Assembly: GCA_948470475.1 (NCBI GenBank) | Contig: OX419339.1 | Coordinates: 13,957,363 to 14,021,362 of the forward strand | Origin: Galaxea fascicularis | Taxonomy: Eukaryota; Cnidaria; Anthozoa; Scleractinia; Euphylliidae | DNA length: 64,000 nt | Reading direction: 5' to 3' | Shown: in pieces, positions 53,703 to 64,000 of the stretch | Layout of the letters: each line of letters opens with the position of its first letter | How positions within the stretch are numbered: position 1 is the stretch's first letter | Notes under the pieces: generated by a model | Told to the model about the DNA's origin: nothing | What the model saw: only the letters and a program-made list of their open reading frames with translations | Databases searched by the model: none | Translations under genes and position numbers: made by a program

Positions 53703-55771
53703 TTATCCAACAACCATTGTGGTCTCATTGAGGAAAGTGTACTCAGGGACCTGTTATTCAAAACCAAAGTAAAAAAGTTAGTTTCGATGACTGATGTCAT
53801 TTAGAGTTACAAAGGTAATTCAGGTAAATTGTCATAATCCTGTCATAATCTCACACTTCTACTCTAGGAATGAGCAAACAAAAATTTAGTAAAATCATGG
53901 TGGAGGTGTGGCATTCAATGGCTGATCACTCTTCATTGGAACTCAAAGTTGCAAGTAATCTTGACTGTTGAAGATTCAACTGACTTACAAAGCTATAAAG
54001 GTGTTACTGGTATGAACCTCTAATACAATATGTGGTTCAAAATCCACAGTTACATTATGCCACTTGGAAAGACTCAAACTTCTAAAAAATACTCTGGTTG
54101 ACAAAAATGTGTTAATTTATGTTTGTTTTGAACGTACATGGTGCCTGTGGTGTTAAAGTATGGAAACAACATTTTGGGTTAAAATGAAAACAAATTTCTC
54201 GTTATCACCACTAAACCATGAAGTGACGTAAACAAAAGAGGGCATGTACTATCTCACGCAAACCCTACACAACAAAGTATATGAATAATTAAGTGGAGTG
54301 CGATCATCCGGGTAAGTGCTGACTCTGATGATGACTTCCACTCAGGTTGTCGAAACGTCAGTCAATGTCATCACAAACAGTCCTTCTCAGGACTAAACTC
54401 ACCTGGACAATCGTACTCCACTTAATTATGATATGACTCCTGGGTTCAAACCATTTACGGAGTATATGAATGTTCCTAGCACTGAAGCAGGAATGCACTG
54501 TAAGTGTTGTCCTCTGCTTCCTGATAAATCTAAATTACAGTTATCAGCAATGAAGGAATCTCTCACCTCAAGATTAAAGGGTGCTGGTCCCTTTCTAATT
54601 CTTCCAGATGCATCATAATGGGATCCATGGCAGGGACAGTAGTAGCCTCCATACTCCCCAGCATTCGCAATTGGAACACAGCCAAGGTGGGTGCAAACAC
54701 CAATCACAACAAGCCAGTCATCCTTGATCACACGTTCAGTGTCATCTTCAGCGTGACGCAAACTAGCAGTATCAACACTGCGAACATCTTCTACTTCCTC
54801 AGTAGTGCGGCGACGCACAAACAAAGGCTTTCCACGCCACTTGAACACCATATTCTTACCTAAATAAACAAAACCCCACCAGATTACTCATAAAATGCCA
54901 ATTAAATCACAGAAAACCATTTTCATCATTTTCATACAACTTTTTAGTTTGGGACACTTGTCTGCACGTTTTGCTTTAAGTACATGCAGTGGCTAAAGGT
55001 TTTGCCACATTGGGCAATTTCTTGAGATTTGAATTACAAAAACAATGTTAACACCAAATTGCTTGTCAGAGAAGCCATTGTCACATACATGTAAGTTCTG
55101 TAACAGAAATTTCTAACATGCAAATTACATCACAAAATATTGCAGTCCCTGCGAACTATGTCTCCTTTACGGTATGTTTTGAATAACTACACCAAGTGAG
55201 GGGCACAGTGCATGGTACAATGTATGTTTACATATACTGTACTTTAAAACCTAGCTGAACAACTTGTGATACAATCCTTTTTGGACTGACATAAAATTTT
55301 TGCATGGGATGTTCTCACTGTAACAACTTTGCTGGAATAAATGAATGGCAACTCTTCCAAAACTATAATTGGCAAAACATTAATTTTGCCTCTGTTTTGA
55401 ATTAAAGAAGTCAAGAAGTCAATCACATGTTTTTAATGTGCTGCCTGTTTTTCAGATCACATGTAAAAGCTCTATTATTTGAACTGATAATGGCTTAAGT
55501 ATTAGCCGAAACATCTTGAAAGTTGCATCTACAAAAACTAGACAGACTAGTCAGCATCAAATCACAAACAAAGAATGCCATTACCTGTCTGCAGTAATAG
55601 AGTATTTTTAAGTCAATGGCAGACATAGACCAACAAACAGCACCTTTCTGTTTCAAGTTCAAACAATTTAAGATAACTTTCACTAGTTTGCATGTACATG
55701 TACTTGTATAACAGGCTGTTTAGTTTTCAATTTTGCCATTTTGCATCATTTAAGGGGAGCAGGGTTGGCGC

Positions 55772-55803
<32 letters not shown>

Positions 55804-57579
55804 TCCCGGGTTCAATTCCCGGACTCAACCCCATAAGTGGGCTGAGTTTGTTGGTTCTCTACTCTGCTCCGAGAGGTTTTTCTCCGGGTACTCCGGTTTA
55901 ACCAACATTTGATTTAATTTAGAGTTTATTTGATTTACTGTCTCCGCAATTAGTAGAGCACTCTTGTTCAGCTAGAATGATTTGAGACTTAAATAAAGTT
56001 ATTATTATTATTATTTATTATTATTCCCACTCTGAATTCCAACTCTACCTTCTGGAATAGTTGTGAGGTCTATTTCAATTTTGGCCAGGGCCAAGACATC
56101 AGCTGATGCACTCATTGTAGATAAGAAATCAATCACAACATTCTTTCCAATATGTACTCCAGTGATACCCATTCCAGCTACCATGAGATAGGTAAATGCC
56201 CGCCGATTGATTTCTGTAGTGTTAGGTTTGTTGGGATCCAAAGAAGATTCCCTTCTGTAAGCAGAGAAGTCTGGCATGGAAACATCTGTATGGCTGTACC
56301 TCACTTGCATCCTCCCTAAGATTATATATATACATGTATATCTGTGGTCAGTGGCTTTCATGATAGGGTTTTGGGGGACGCAGCCTCAAAATTAGAGACG
56401 TTTGTATGGATTTTGAGCTACGTTTCAAGGTCCATAACTTGGTCTCTGTTCAACCTAAAAGAGTCAAACTTGGTCAAACAACTAATTTCAATGTTATCTT
56501 TCATGTGATGGTGTCAATTTATCGATTACTTCAAAATTTGAAACTCGCCCCAGTTCCCTTTTGAATTTCAGAACGGCCAAACAGGTGATGAGAATAGACA
56601 ACTTATCAGCCAGAGGGTGTTATCTTGATACACACTGTAATGCCAAATTCTCTTAACTAATGTACAGGGAACTGTATAACAGCTGGAAAGGAGAATTAAT
56701 AATCAGATCTTGGGAGTTAAAGGGCTAATAACTATTAGAACTATTAAATTGATGTTCATTTGTGGCTTAGATGAAGCAGAATAGCAGCCATGGTAAACTT
56801 ATCACTTCACCATTTGTGACCACAATATACACTGATGAAAACTAATACGTACATGTACAAATACATTGTTCCAGTTAACTTTCAGAGTTAAGAGGTCACG
56901 GAAAATTTTTAAGGGGTCATAAGACACGGGTCTTCCCTAATTTTCTTACTTAACAACTCAATGTGTTGGGTCAGGGAGCCAGATTTCTCGGGTTTTTGAC
57001 CCGAGACCCGCTGCTTATCTGGAACACTGAAATAATTAAACTACTAGACACTTCACTAACTGCTAAAATTTTCTTTTTGCCCCCTCTCCCTCTCCCCGAC
57101 TTTAGCATCACTGTTTGTTATTTCATGGCCACAAACAAATCTTTAAGGATATTCCACGTTAGATCTACGAATCTGAACGTCAGGGTTTAATGCAAAGTTT
57201 ACCAATACCATATATATTTTGCGTCAATACACTGTACATGTAATTAAGCTTATATTACATAACGTCACACTTAATTTGTTAAACAAAATTCAGTGCCTTC
57301 TAACAGAATACCTAAATAGAAAATTGCAACTGCTAACATACTGTAATTAATACAGGATAAGGTTCTCTTCTTACCGAAATGTTTGGTAGTGGCCGCAATT
57401 TTCCCAGTGGCGACAAGTTTAGATAACGAGTCGTTTGTGAGTGTTGCCGGCGGACTCTGTACCATCTCAACTGTTGGAATGACGACGGCAGGAGCACCTT
57501 TCAGCGAATGTCCAATATGGGTAGTACTGGCAGATAGAAATCGCGAAAATCCAGGTGCAATGCACTTAGAAGAGAACAT
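53703..57579 (-). CDS. UQCRFS1: ubiquinol-cytochrome c reductase Rieske iron-sulfur subunit
   Basis: Catalytic 2Fe-2S subunit of mitochondrial complex III, passing electrons from ubiquinol to cytochrome c1 in the inner membrane. Four exons on the minus strand: 57375-57579 (ATG at 57579), 56049-56315, 54567-54859, 53703-53750 (TAA). All phases join, giving 270 residues, close to the human 274. Residues 1-75 are Ser/Thr/Lys/Arg-rich, as expected for a mitochondrial presequence. [11 protein letters not shown] marks the mature N-terminal region. The single membrane helix is about 108-134, followed by the hinge [15 protein letters not shown]. Cluster ligands: C213 and H215 in CTHLGC, C232 and H235 in CPCHGSH, with C218/C234 for the disulfide. 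The last exon adds only [15 protein letters not shown]. Intron 2 contains a SINE beside its donor and intron 3 a hairpin repeat. Divergently transcribed from RTTN. Confidence 0.97.
54285..54428. repeat. hairpin repeat with hammerhead-like core, in UQCRFS1 intron 3
   Basis: Inverted ends AATAATTAAGTGGAGTGCGA and TCGTACTCCACTTAATTAT extend into CCGGGTAAGT/ACTCACCTGG. The interior on the + strand has CTGATGA, then GACTTCC...GGTTGTC, then GAAAC, the order of a hammerhead core. Similar phrases occur in Penelope-like retroelements (recalled). A canonical third stem and cleavage site are not obvious. Confidence 0.5.
54860..55753. other. UQCRFS1 intron 2, right part: nothing recognised
   Basis: Intronic sequence between exon 3 of UQCRFS1 and the SINE. 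No other exon or repeat boundary identified. Confidence 0.4.
55754..56025 (+). repeat. tRNA-derived SINE with (ATT)n tail
   Basis: The tRNA-like head carries an A-box (TGGCGCAGTGG, 55766-55776) and a B-box (GGTTCAATTCC, 55809-55819). It is followed by a tRNA-unrelated body (TTGGTTCTCTACTCTGCTCC, GAGAGGTTTTTCTCCGGGTA) and a tail AAATAAAGTT plus repeated ATT. The head would fold as a tRNA, but the long body and tail mark it as a retroposon. It ends about 24 bp from exon 2 of UQCRFS1, antisense to it. Confidence 0.9.
56316..57374. other. UQCRFS1 intron 1 with an interspersed repeat
   Basis: 56560-56732 holds a cnidarian-type interspersed repeat (GATGAGAATAGACAACTTAT, GGAGAATTAATAATCAGATC, TTGGGAGTTAAAGGGCTAA). 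Its other half resembles the one near 9580. The rest is unremarkable. Confidence 0.5.
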
Positions 57580-57849
57580 CCTGAAGGAGGAGAAAGCCAG
57601 AACGTTACCGGTTCCCCAGTAAACTTCAACTTTTATAATATGGCCGACAGTTTACGTCATCATTACCCATAATGCAACATAACAAAAAGAAGCCGCTGAC
57701 AGCGCCATCGCGCCATTTTCGAAGTGTTATGTCTGTTTTGGGGACAATTTTATTTTACTTTGGCTGAAAAGCTTCTTCACATTTACTTATTTCTTCTTCA
57801 TAGTGAGGCAAAATGATTGCAAAGCAAACTTGCATAACCGCACTTGGAA
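57580..57849. promoter_or_regulatory. bidirectional promoter between UQCRFS1 and RTTN
   Basis: Only 270 bp separate the two divergent start codons. Candidate sites: TTACGTCA (CREB/ATF type, 57652-57659) and ACCCATAATGC (57665-57675), which resembles the ZNF143/Staf core CCCANNATGC. There is no clear TATA box upstream of either gene, in keeping with housekeeping bidirectional promoters. Transcription starts are not determined. Confidence 0.6.
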
Positions 57850-59550
57850 ATGTTGGGAATTATGGACGATCGCAGTAAGTCCAATAGCAAAACAGACCAA
57901 GTTGCACTGCCACCAAACTTTGTCTCACTTCAGCCATTTATTGCAAAATTAGGTAAGCCCGTATTTAGGTGACATGAAAACTTGTTAATTCGTTTGCTCT
58001 TGTTTGCTTCTTAAGTATCTGCAGCGATGGACTACATGTAAACTTGTGTTATTTGTGTGGAAGAGTTGTTTTTTGATTTGAAATTTGTTTTTGATTTGTT
58101 GAAATTTAAGCTTAAGCTACGTGCAAACGCACGCAACAGCTCCCAACATTGTTGGCAGATGCTGGATGTTGTTAGCAGTGGTGTGCAAACGGATGCAACA
58201 ACTTGGAACCATGTGAAGACACGCAATGTATAATGGGAAGGATGCAACCCATAAGACTTTGTAAACTTAGAATTCGGCTGCCATCTCCATGGAGACCATA
58301 TGTAATGTGTGTACGTGGCCCCAACAATGATGGATGAGTTGTGGAAACAGGTGCAACATTGTTGTGCTACGTTTCAGTGACCACGGAACAAAAGAAATGT
58401 TGGTAGTCGTTTGCTCAAAAGTTTGACCAGTTTCAAACTTCGCTCAACAACTCCCCACAACATGCAACAGGATATGCAAACAGATGCAACATGTAACACC
58501 CAATAATGTTGGGAGTTGTTGTGCTGCAATGTTGCATGGAACCTTTAATGGTATGAAATTTTTTGGGAGAAATATAGAATATTGTTAGTTGATTGCTTTG
58601 AAAAAAAGTTAAACCAAAAACAAATTTAAACCATTACTAATGCTCCATTTCAGCTTGTAGTTGTCTGCCCCTTAACACACTGCACACCCTGTCCACTACC
58701 TGTCATTCTCCACCACCCTACTGACACTAAACTTGAATGTTCATGCAACTAGGTCACAATGTAGAAGAAATCCGTGTAAGAGCATTGAAGAACATCTTGT
58801 TCAAGCTTGAACATAAGCTGGTGTGTGCAGCTGACTTGGTTCAAGAGAGACAGCTTCTCATTAATTTGCTGGAATGGTTCAACTTCCCTAACCCTCCATT
58901 AACAAAGGAGGTTTTGGGAATTCTAGAAACTCTGTCCAAGGTTAGTCCAGAGTATTTAAGTGAATAGTATTGATTTTGCACCTGGAAGTTGTTTTTCCTT
59001 TAGGTTTTTCATGATGAATCTTGGACAAATTTTAGTAGATTGAAAAAAAATGTTTCAAAATAGCATTTTCAAACCAAAAGGAAATTGAAGCTACTCTACT
59101 CCAGGGTTGTTAGAAAGTGCCAGCAACCAGCAATATCACTGGCTACTTTCCCAGTTTCACCAGCTATGATTTACAGGTAAAAAGAGAAAATGTACATTGT
59201 AGGGGGAAAAAGGTGTTGTTGCTTCCTGAGTGCCATCACTTTACAATTCCTAGATTCTCCTTCTACTTAAAATCGTTTTCAGAACCCTGCTACTGAGATA
59301 AAAAGAATTGATGCATCTGGCTCAACCGTCAGACAAATGTAACCGTAAAGAGAAGAGGTAACAGCATTTTGGAGGTCGCATGATATAGATGCTGAGTTCC
59401 TTTGGCAAATTGATTTATAATACCAGTAGGCGGATTTCAAATGCTCCATTTTTGGAGATTATTTTTGAGCTGACAGACTTGTATTTCTTTATAACTCCTG
59501 TAATTCAATTGTTTTTAACTGTAAATGAGAATCAATAAACAGCCATTATT

Positions 59551-59584
<34 letters not shown>

Positions 59585-61080
59585 GGTATTTTTCATGCAA
59601 TCACATAGCCTCCTATGCAGACCTTCTTTTGGCTAGTCATGCAATCTTTCCTCCCCAAGAGATTGCGTGACGAGCCAAAAGCAGGTCTGCATAGGAAGCA
59701 AGCAATCACAGGGTTGTCACTAGGAGTGTAAGTATGTGGCTACAGATTATAATGAGCACAAAGCTCACTAATGCAATTTCCTGCTTTCTGGGTCAAAAGT
59801 AGGCAACACAAGGTGGTCTGATAAAAGGCGGAAATCTACTGGCTACCAGCTCCTAAGACAGCTCTGGATCAAAATTCATGTCAAAGTACACCGTTTGGAC
59901 TGTTATTATTTTCAGCCTGTATCTGGAGCACAAGGTTTATTGAGTATTGGAGCAGTAGAGTTCCTGTCACACTTGAGGCAAGATGTGGATCCTGAACTGT
60001 ACCAAAGAGTTGATAATGTGATACATCAGCTGCTTAGTTTGCCACAAGAGGATGCTGTGGGTCATGATCAGTGGTGTTTGTATAAGGAGCCTAATCCTGC
60101 AGCAAGCATTCAGATCTCTCCAGACCATAATAGCTATAAGCAATCACATGGTAGGTATTGAAACAGCAAAACTACTGGAGTTGTACAGCTGTATGCTGTA
60201 CATGTAAACCAGTCATTTGAAGTTTGAAATGTTGTCATCAAGTCATGTAGAATGGGATGTAATACTGCAAGAGTTTTCTGTTACAGCAAGGCTGTGCTCT
60301 AAGAAAAGTAGTTGGGCGCCCAAACCTCTAAACCCTTGAAATCCAGGGTGCCCAGCATATAAGTTTGGTGCAAAAACTAATATTTCCTGGTCACCCGATG
60401 GCAAAAGTAAGTCACCAGGGGCGACCGGGCGCCGTTAGAGCACAGCCCTGTTACAGACATGAATTTCAATAGGAAATGTTTACCACAACAACAGCAGGTT
60501 GGAATATTAACACTGGGGAATAAAACCTTGACTTTTGCAAAATAGTTATTTTAAGAAACATAACTATTTTTCAATGGATACAGTGTATAGACTTAACTCT
60601 GTCAAAGTGAAGGTCTGTTGTGTACAGTAGTGTTAGTAGTATTGCATTAAAGGGGCTATTTCTGATAGACAGAACAAAATCTCATGTGATCTTATTGTTT
60701 CGTTTGGTTTCATTTTGTTTGTAAAATAGAATAGGCCTTGAGAGTTTGTCCCTATCAAAACCAACCAGAAGTGCATCAGCCCTTGAAGGACAATAATCAA
60801 TATCTGCCTTCAGAATAAACTAAATAGCAAGTTTGGGTCTTTTGTTTTGCCTTTTCTTTTCTTTGCTATTCTTTTGCAGGTCATTCTGGCTCAAGTCACA
60901 GAGAAAGTGAACAACAGCACCACACGTCAGCAGCAGTAAAGAATGGTTTCCTGGTACATAATCATAGCAGAATCCCTGCCACAGAATACTCTGATGAACA
61001 AATGCATACAGAAATGACTCAGAGTACTGGTATTTCATCAGTGAAAATGAAGTCACATCAGGGTGCAGAAGGATCATCAA
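57850..61080 (+). CDS. RTTN: rotatin, N-terminal part (3'-partial, four coding exons)
   Basis: Rotatin is a large armadillo-repeat protein of centrioles and basal bodies, needed for centriole elongation and, in vertebrates, left-right patterning. Exons: 57850-57952, 58753-58940, 59916-60150, 60880-61080, phases 1/0/1/1 and consistent; 242 residues here, with the rest beyond the window. The start may be ATG 57850 or the in-frame ATG 57862; no upstream in-frame ATG is seen nearby. Diagnostic stretches: [53 protein letters not shown] and [18 protein letters not shown] match the conserved rotatin N-terminus. The fourth exon (His/Ser/Gln-rich) is a low-complexity linker, as in other animals. Introns carry MITEs. 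No further RTTN exon was found up to 64000, where transposon sequence dominates. Confidence 0.88.
58110..58548. repeat. CAACATTGTTGG-rich repeat in RTTN intron 1
   Basis: Words such as GTGCAAACGCACGCAACAGC, CCCAACATTGTTGGCAGATG, AACAACTCCCCACAACATGC and GGGAGTTGTTGTGCTGCAAT recur in both orientations. Same family as 32455-32740. Confidence 0.7.
58941..59543. other. RTTN intron 2, left part: no exon seen
   Basis: Contains GCCAGCAACCAGCAATATCA-type repeat words (about 59118-59170). The right part reads as the body of a retroelement leading into the ATT tail. Confidence 0.4.
59544..59582 (+). repeat. (ATT)n tail of a retroelement
   Basis: AATCAATAAACAGCC followed by about ten ATT units reads like the 3' end of a SINE/LINE copy on the + strand. 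Confidence 0.6.
59608..59699. repeat. 92-bp hairpin MITE
   Basis: GCCTCCTATGCAGACCTTCT pairs with AGGTCTGCATAGGAAGC. TTTTGGCT/AGCCAAAA and GATTGCGTGAC/GTCATGCAATC continue the stem to a CTCCCC loop. Confidence 0.8.
60287..60449. repeat. MITE with TIR CAAGGCTGTGCTCTAA, flanked by CTGTTACAG
   Basis: CAAGGCTGTGCTCTAA at the left and TTAGAGCACAGCCCTG at the right. GGGCGCCC and GGGCGCC words lie inside. CTGTTACAG stands on both sides, a probable target duplication of about 6-9 bp. Confidence 0.75.
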
Positions 61081-61233
61081 GTATGTAAACTACCATAAAA
61101 GCCTGTGTATAAGCCACGTTTTTTTGCATAAAAAAAATCGACTCTTAATCTGGGGTGCAGCTTACTTATACATACTGTATCTACATCTACAAGTTCTAAT
61201 TGACCTGATAATATAGTATTTCAAAAATTGCTT

Positions 61234-61473
61234 AATGGCCTATTTACACGCTGCGATTTGTCGTGCCGATTTGTCGGCCCCGAGAAATCGTGAAGCAAAT
61301 CGGCGCGTGTAAATGGCAACCCGATGCGCGCGTGATTTCAGTCCGACATGCCGGCCGATTCGGAAAAAATCTGTGATCGCTTCACAGATTTTCCCGCATC
61401 GGGGCTGATTTGCTTCACAATTTCTCTGGGCCGACAAATCGGAACGACAAATCGCAGTGTGTAAATAGGCCAT
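61234..61473. repeat. MITE with TIR ATGGCCTATTTACACGCTGC
   Basis: ATGGCCTATTTACACGCTGC GATTTGTCG at the left and CGACAAATCGCAGTGTGTAA ATAGGCCAT at the right. The interior is palindromic around AATCTGTGATCGCTTCACAGATT. Confidence 0.9.
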
Positions 61474-61761
61474 AAGTCAATAAACATACTGTTCAACAAA
61501 CAAAGTAAGCTGTAAATATGGTTACATTAAGCGCAGGGTTGTTATGAGAGGCCGGGACCCAGGTACCGGCACCGGCATACTAAGAACACAGAAACAGCCT
61601 TTATTTTGCTGTTTTGGTATTGAAAAGAACAAGCCAAAGAAATCTTAGGGGTACCCACCTATTTAGAATCCTATACCCTCCTATTTCTTCAATTAATGGA
61701 AACCCCTGTTTTCTGAAATGTACTTGTAACAGTTATACAAAGATCATTTATAAAAATCTTG

Positions 61762-61872
61762 TACAGTAGGTCAAAATGAATTTCCTTTGTCCTCTAACCC
61801 TAATTATTCAGAATCAAACTAGGTAATGAAACCATTAATTTTGACCTGGATTTCATTTTGACCTTCACTGTA
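61762..61872. repeat. small MITE, TIR TACAGTAGGTCAAAATGAA
   Basis: TACAGTAGGTCAAAATGAA at the left and TTCATTTTGACCTTCACTGTA (split by one base) at the right. About 110 bp. Confidence 0.7.
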
Positions 61873-61954
61873 GAACATTAACAAAAGGCAGCCTTCATAC
61901 AGTACTTAAGGATGCTGATTGGTCATATTGATATAAGATACATGGTGTGGCAGT

Positions 61955-62655
61955 TAATAATAATTAACGCCTGTGTTGCAAATGGAGGTTGGATGCTCAA
62001 GGAACTGGGGACTAGTACCAATGATCCAACCCCCATTCGGTGGAACACCCCATAAGTCTGCCCTACCCGCAATGCAGCCATGAGCCCCGCCCGACACCCC
62101 AGACCCCAAAACAAGCACCAGTCACACTGAACAATAAGTTCAATGGAAAAACGATCCCCAATAGGGAGAGGAGGGAGGGGAAATACTTGAAAGCCAGTGA
62201 GTACCAACACACTGAATGCTGAGCTAAACAAAACCACGAGGACGTGCGAAGGCGCACCCATAATGTGCAAAAAGAACCGCTGACCGCTCGAACTGCCAGA
62301 AGACACCACGGAGAAGTCCAACATGCAAATAACACACACACACACACTAAATAACAACGCTGCAGGCAATGCCCCCAAAATACTAATAGCACACTAATGC
62401 TAATGCCACGCAACGCCATGCCACGCCACAACAAACAGAGCAACTTGCTCCTAGTCGTTAACTAAGTTAAATTGCATTTAACACTATTTAACGCCTGTGT
62501 TGCAAATGGAGGTTGGGTGCTCAAGGATCTGGGGACTGGTACCAAAGACCGACCCAACCCCTGGTTGGTGGAACACCCCATAAGCCTGCCCTACCAGCAA
62601 CCCAGCCACGAGCCCCGCTCACCATGCCAAAAGGACCTCCGGGTTGGACAACCTG
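61955..62655. repeat. direct repeat pair, ~165 bp units, probably of the YR element
   Basis: AACGCCTGTGTTGCAAATGG AGGTTGG, CTCAAGGA, CTGGGGACT and GTGGAACACCCCATAAG occur in the same order at about 61966-62110 and 62490-62640, roughly 80 percent alike by eye. Between them is a C-rich spacer with a (CA)n tract at 62330. Open frames in both orientations across this region are shared by both copies and are probably not genes. Confidence 0.7.
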
Positions 62656-62779
62656 GAGCAATGGGGGCTCGTGGCCACTCTGCCACAGCCCCCCAAGGGA
62701 CCAGACCTGAGGCACCCAACTCCAACTAAAGTGAAGACAATGCAATACCTGCTAAACCAACTGACTGGACAACTGGGTC

Positions 62780-63915
62780 AGAATGCTAGTAGTTATACAG
62801 ATATACCGTTGGTAAGCATCACTCGACCACCGGCCTAAAGTCTTGATGAGGTGATCTGGGATTCCCGAGAAGCAGCTGTAGTGGCCGCACCAATCCGGAA
62901 GCTGTTACCCGAGTAAGAACCATGATACCCGAATTAGAATTAGAGTAAGTGGCAAATGTTTACGAGTAGGCAGAGAAGGTACCGCTTTGTTCCGTGCTAT
63001 TCATAACATTTGAGGTAAGTTCTTAATCAAAGTAGGCGACAAAATCATGTGAAGTAGACGGCGAGTTTCGCCGGCCGCCGGCCCTTATTGAAAACACTGC
63101 TGAGTCAAGGGACGCCTATCCGCAAAGCAAAACAGCGGCCCTGGATAAGGGCCCCGCAAAGCCAGGAAGTTACCAAGGGCCGCCACAGGGCAAATAACAC
63201 TGTTACCACGACACAGCCAATGCTGAAGGGGTCAATCTAAAAGAGGTTAATGTGGACTCTAAAACAAGTAGGATCCACCAACGCATCAGCTTGTACATCA
63301 CTAACCGCTAGATGGATACTGGGGTCAAATGGGGAATTAGTGGTGAACTCGCCTGCACGCAAGAAACCAAAAAAACCAAGGCAACACACTGCCCAGAGCA
63401 TGACATGGTCATGGCACTTGAGGTCTAAGTAACGCTGAATGATCTGCAGGAGGTCAATCGTAATCGGAAGGCGAGACAGGGGAGGCGAACCCTGAACACA
63501 CTTTATAGCCCTCAATAATTGCTGCAGCTGCAGACAATTGACCAGGGGATCAGGTAAACCATTGTGAATGAAGGGACCGCACTGCACTGAGGTACACCTG
63601 GATGGATGAGTGGTGATGGTTATCGGCCAACAATGACGCAAAACGCATGACTGATTGTTCATTGGCTGGCACAAGGGCCCCAAAAGGACTCAAAAGGTCC
63701 TACTGACGGCAGAAATCGGCATAGCGATGCTGGGCGGATAAGTAAGCCTGACGTGTAGATGGAGCAAGGCCCTGAGTGAGAAAAAACTGGCATCTTTTTG
63801 TCAGGTAACTTGCAGCGCTGTCAGGAGAGCTGGAGGAATTGGCATAGGAGCTTCCGCGGTTTAAGGGGCCAGGTGCCAAAAACGCCAAAGCTGGAAACAA
63901 GAAAGAGAATCCACA
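62780..63915 (-). pseudogene. decayed tyrosine recombinase (DIRS- or Crypton-like element)
   Basis: Minus strand, from right to left. The N-terminal part (63900-63700) has FFLTQGLAPSTRQAYLSAQ, a SAM-like core-binding segment. Then comes an in-frame TAG at about 63700, and a frame change near 63560. The catalytic part (about 63560-63250) has GLPDPLVNCLQLQ and LGFFGFLRAGEF, where the Arg is the first catalytic arginine. After a break of about 270 bp (62975-63245, GC-rich and unlike the rest), the C-terminal part (about 62960-62780) reads SFRIGAATTAAS and HLIKTLGRWSSDAYQ, with the HxxR box and the nucleophile Tyr. A missing base shifts the frame between these two, and the His of HxxR reads Asn. 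Nonfunctional; no reverse transcriptase is seen in the window. Confidence 0.75.
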
Positions 63916-64000
63916 ACAGGGTTAGCTTTTCCCCGAACTGATGATGCTGTAAAAGAAAACGAATGGCCCACTGCCAACAAAGCCAATTAACGCAACAAAA

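Noticed and set aside
55754..55830. tRNA gene
   Set aside because: A- and B-boxes are present, but the head continues into a SINE body with an (ATT)n tail, so it is a retroposon and not a tRNA locus.
59118..59345. Possible extra rotatin exon ([13 protein letters not shown] reading near 59282)
   Set aside because: The junction from 58940 to 59916 already gives a continuous match to the rotatin N-terminus, and no phase-compatible donor was found.
61923..62443. Open minus-strand frames of 126-151 codons rich in Cys/Leu/Val
   Set aside because: They lie in a duplicated, C-rich repeat with a CA microsatellite, in two overlapping frames at once; no family resemblance.

Overview
The window looks like nuclear DNA of a cnidarian, most likely a hexacoral (stony coral or sea anemone). 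The grounds are intron-rich animal genes (about 15 exons for one kinase), an AT-rich background, a gustatory-receptor-like seven-pass protein of the type known from Nematostella, and a very dense layer of short foldback DNA transposons, a tRNA-derived SINE, tyrosine-recombinase remnants and a BEL/Pao element of the kinds common in coral genomes. The organism is an inference; the gene assignments rest on protein motifs read from the sequence.

Layout. (1) 548-11732, + strand: the eIF2-alpha kinase HRI (EIF2AK1), 15 exons joined in phase to the stop codon; the N-terminal exons lie left of the window. (2) 12.2-15.5 kb: a repeat island with nested MITEs and a 5'-truncated LINE. (3) 17467-26304, - strand: a five-exon, roughly 557-residue multi-pass membrane protein read as a gustatory-receptor-like (GRL) channel, with a Crypton-type remnant just upstream of its last exon. 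(4) 26.3-40.9 kb: no host gene found. It holds a 2.4-kb non-coding element with 28-bp perfect inverted ends, several foldbacks, tRNA-like SINE pieces, and a 1.1-kb element with ~240-bp inverted repeats, an 8-bp target duplication and a truncated reading frame. (5) 40927-47187, - strand: an apparently complete BEL/Pao retrotransposon (132-bp LTRs, one 1920-residue gag-pol frame, 5-bp target duplication). (6) 47.2-53.7 kb: repeats and no gene found. (7) 53703-57579, - strand: UQCRFS1, the Rieske protein of respiratory complex III, four exons, complete. (8) 57850-61080, + strand: the first four coding exons of rotatin (RTTN), head-to-head with UQCRFS1 across a 270-bp shared promoter. (9) 61.9-63.9 kb: direct repeats and a decayed tyrosine recombinase, probably from a DIRS- or Crypton-like element.

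The host genes do not form a pathway. EIF2AK1 controls translation under stress, UQCRFS1 serves mitochondrial respiration, RTTN acts at centrioles and basal bodies, and the GRL protein is a putative ligand-gated channel or receptor. The only clear functional neighbourhood is the divergent UQCRFS1/RTTN promoter. Exon borders were read by eye from splice sites, reading phase and family resemblance. No search or alignment was run.
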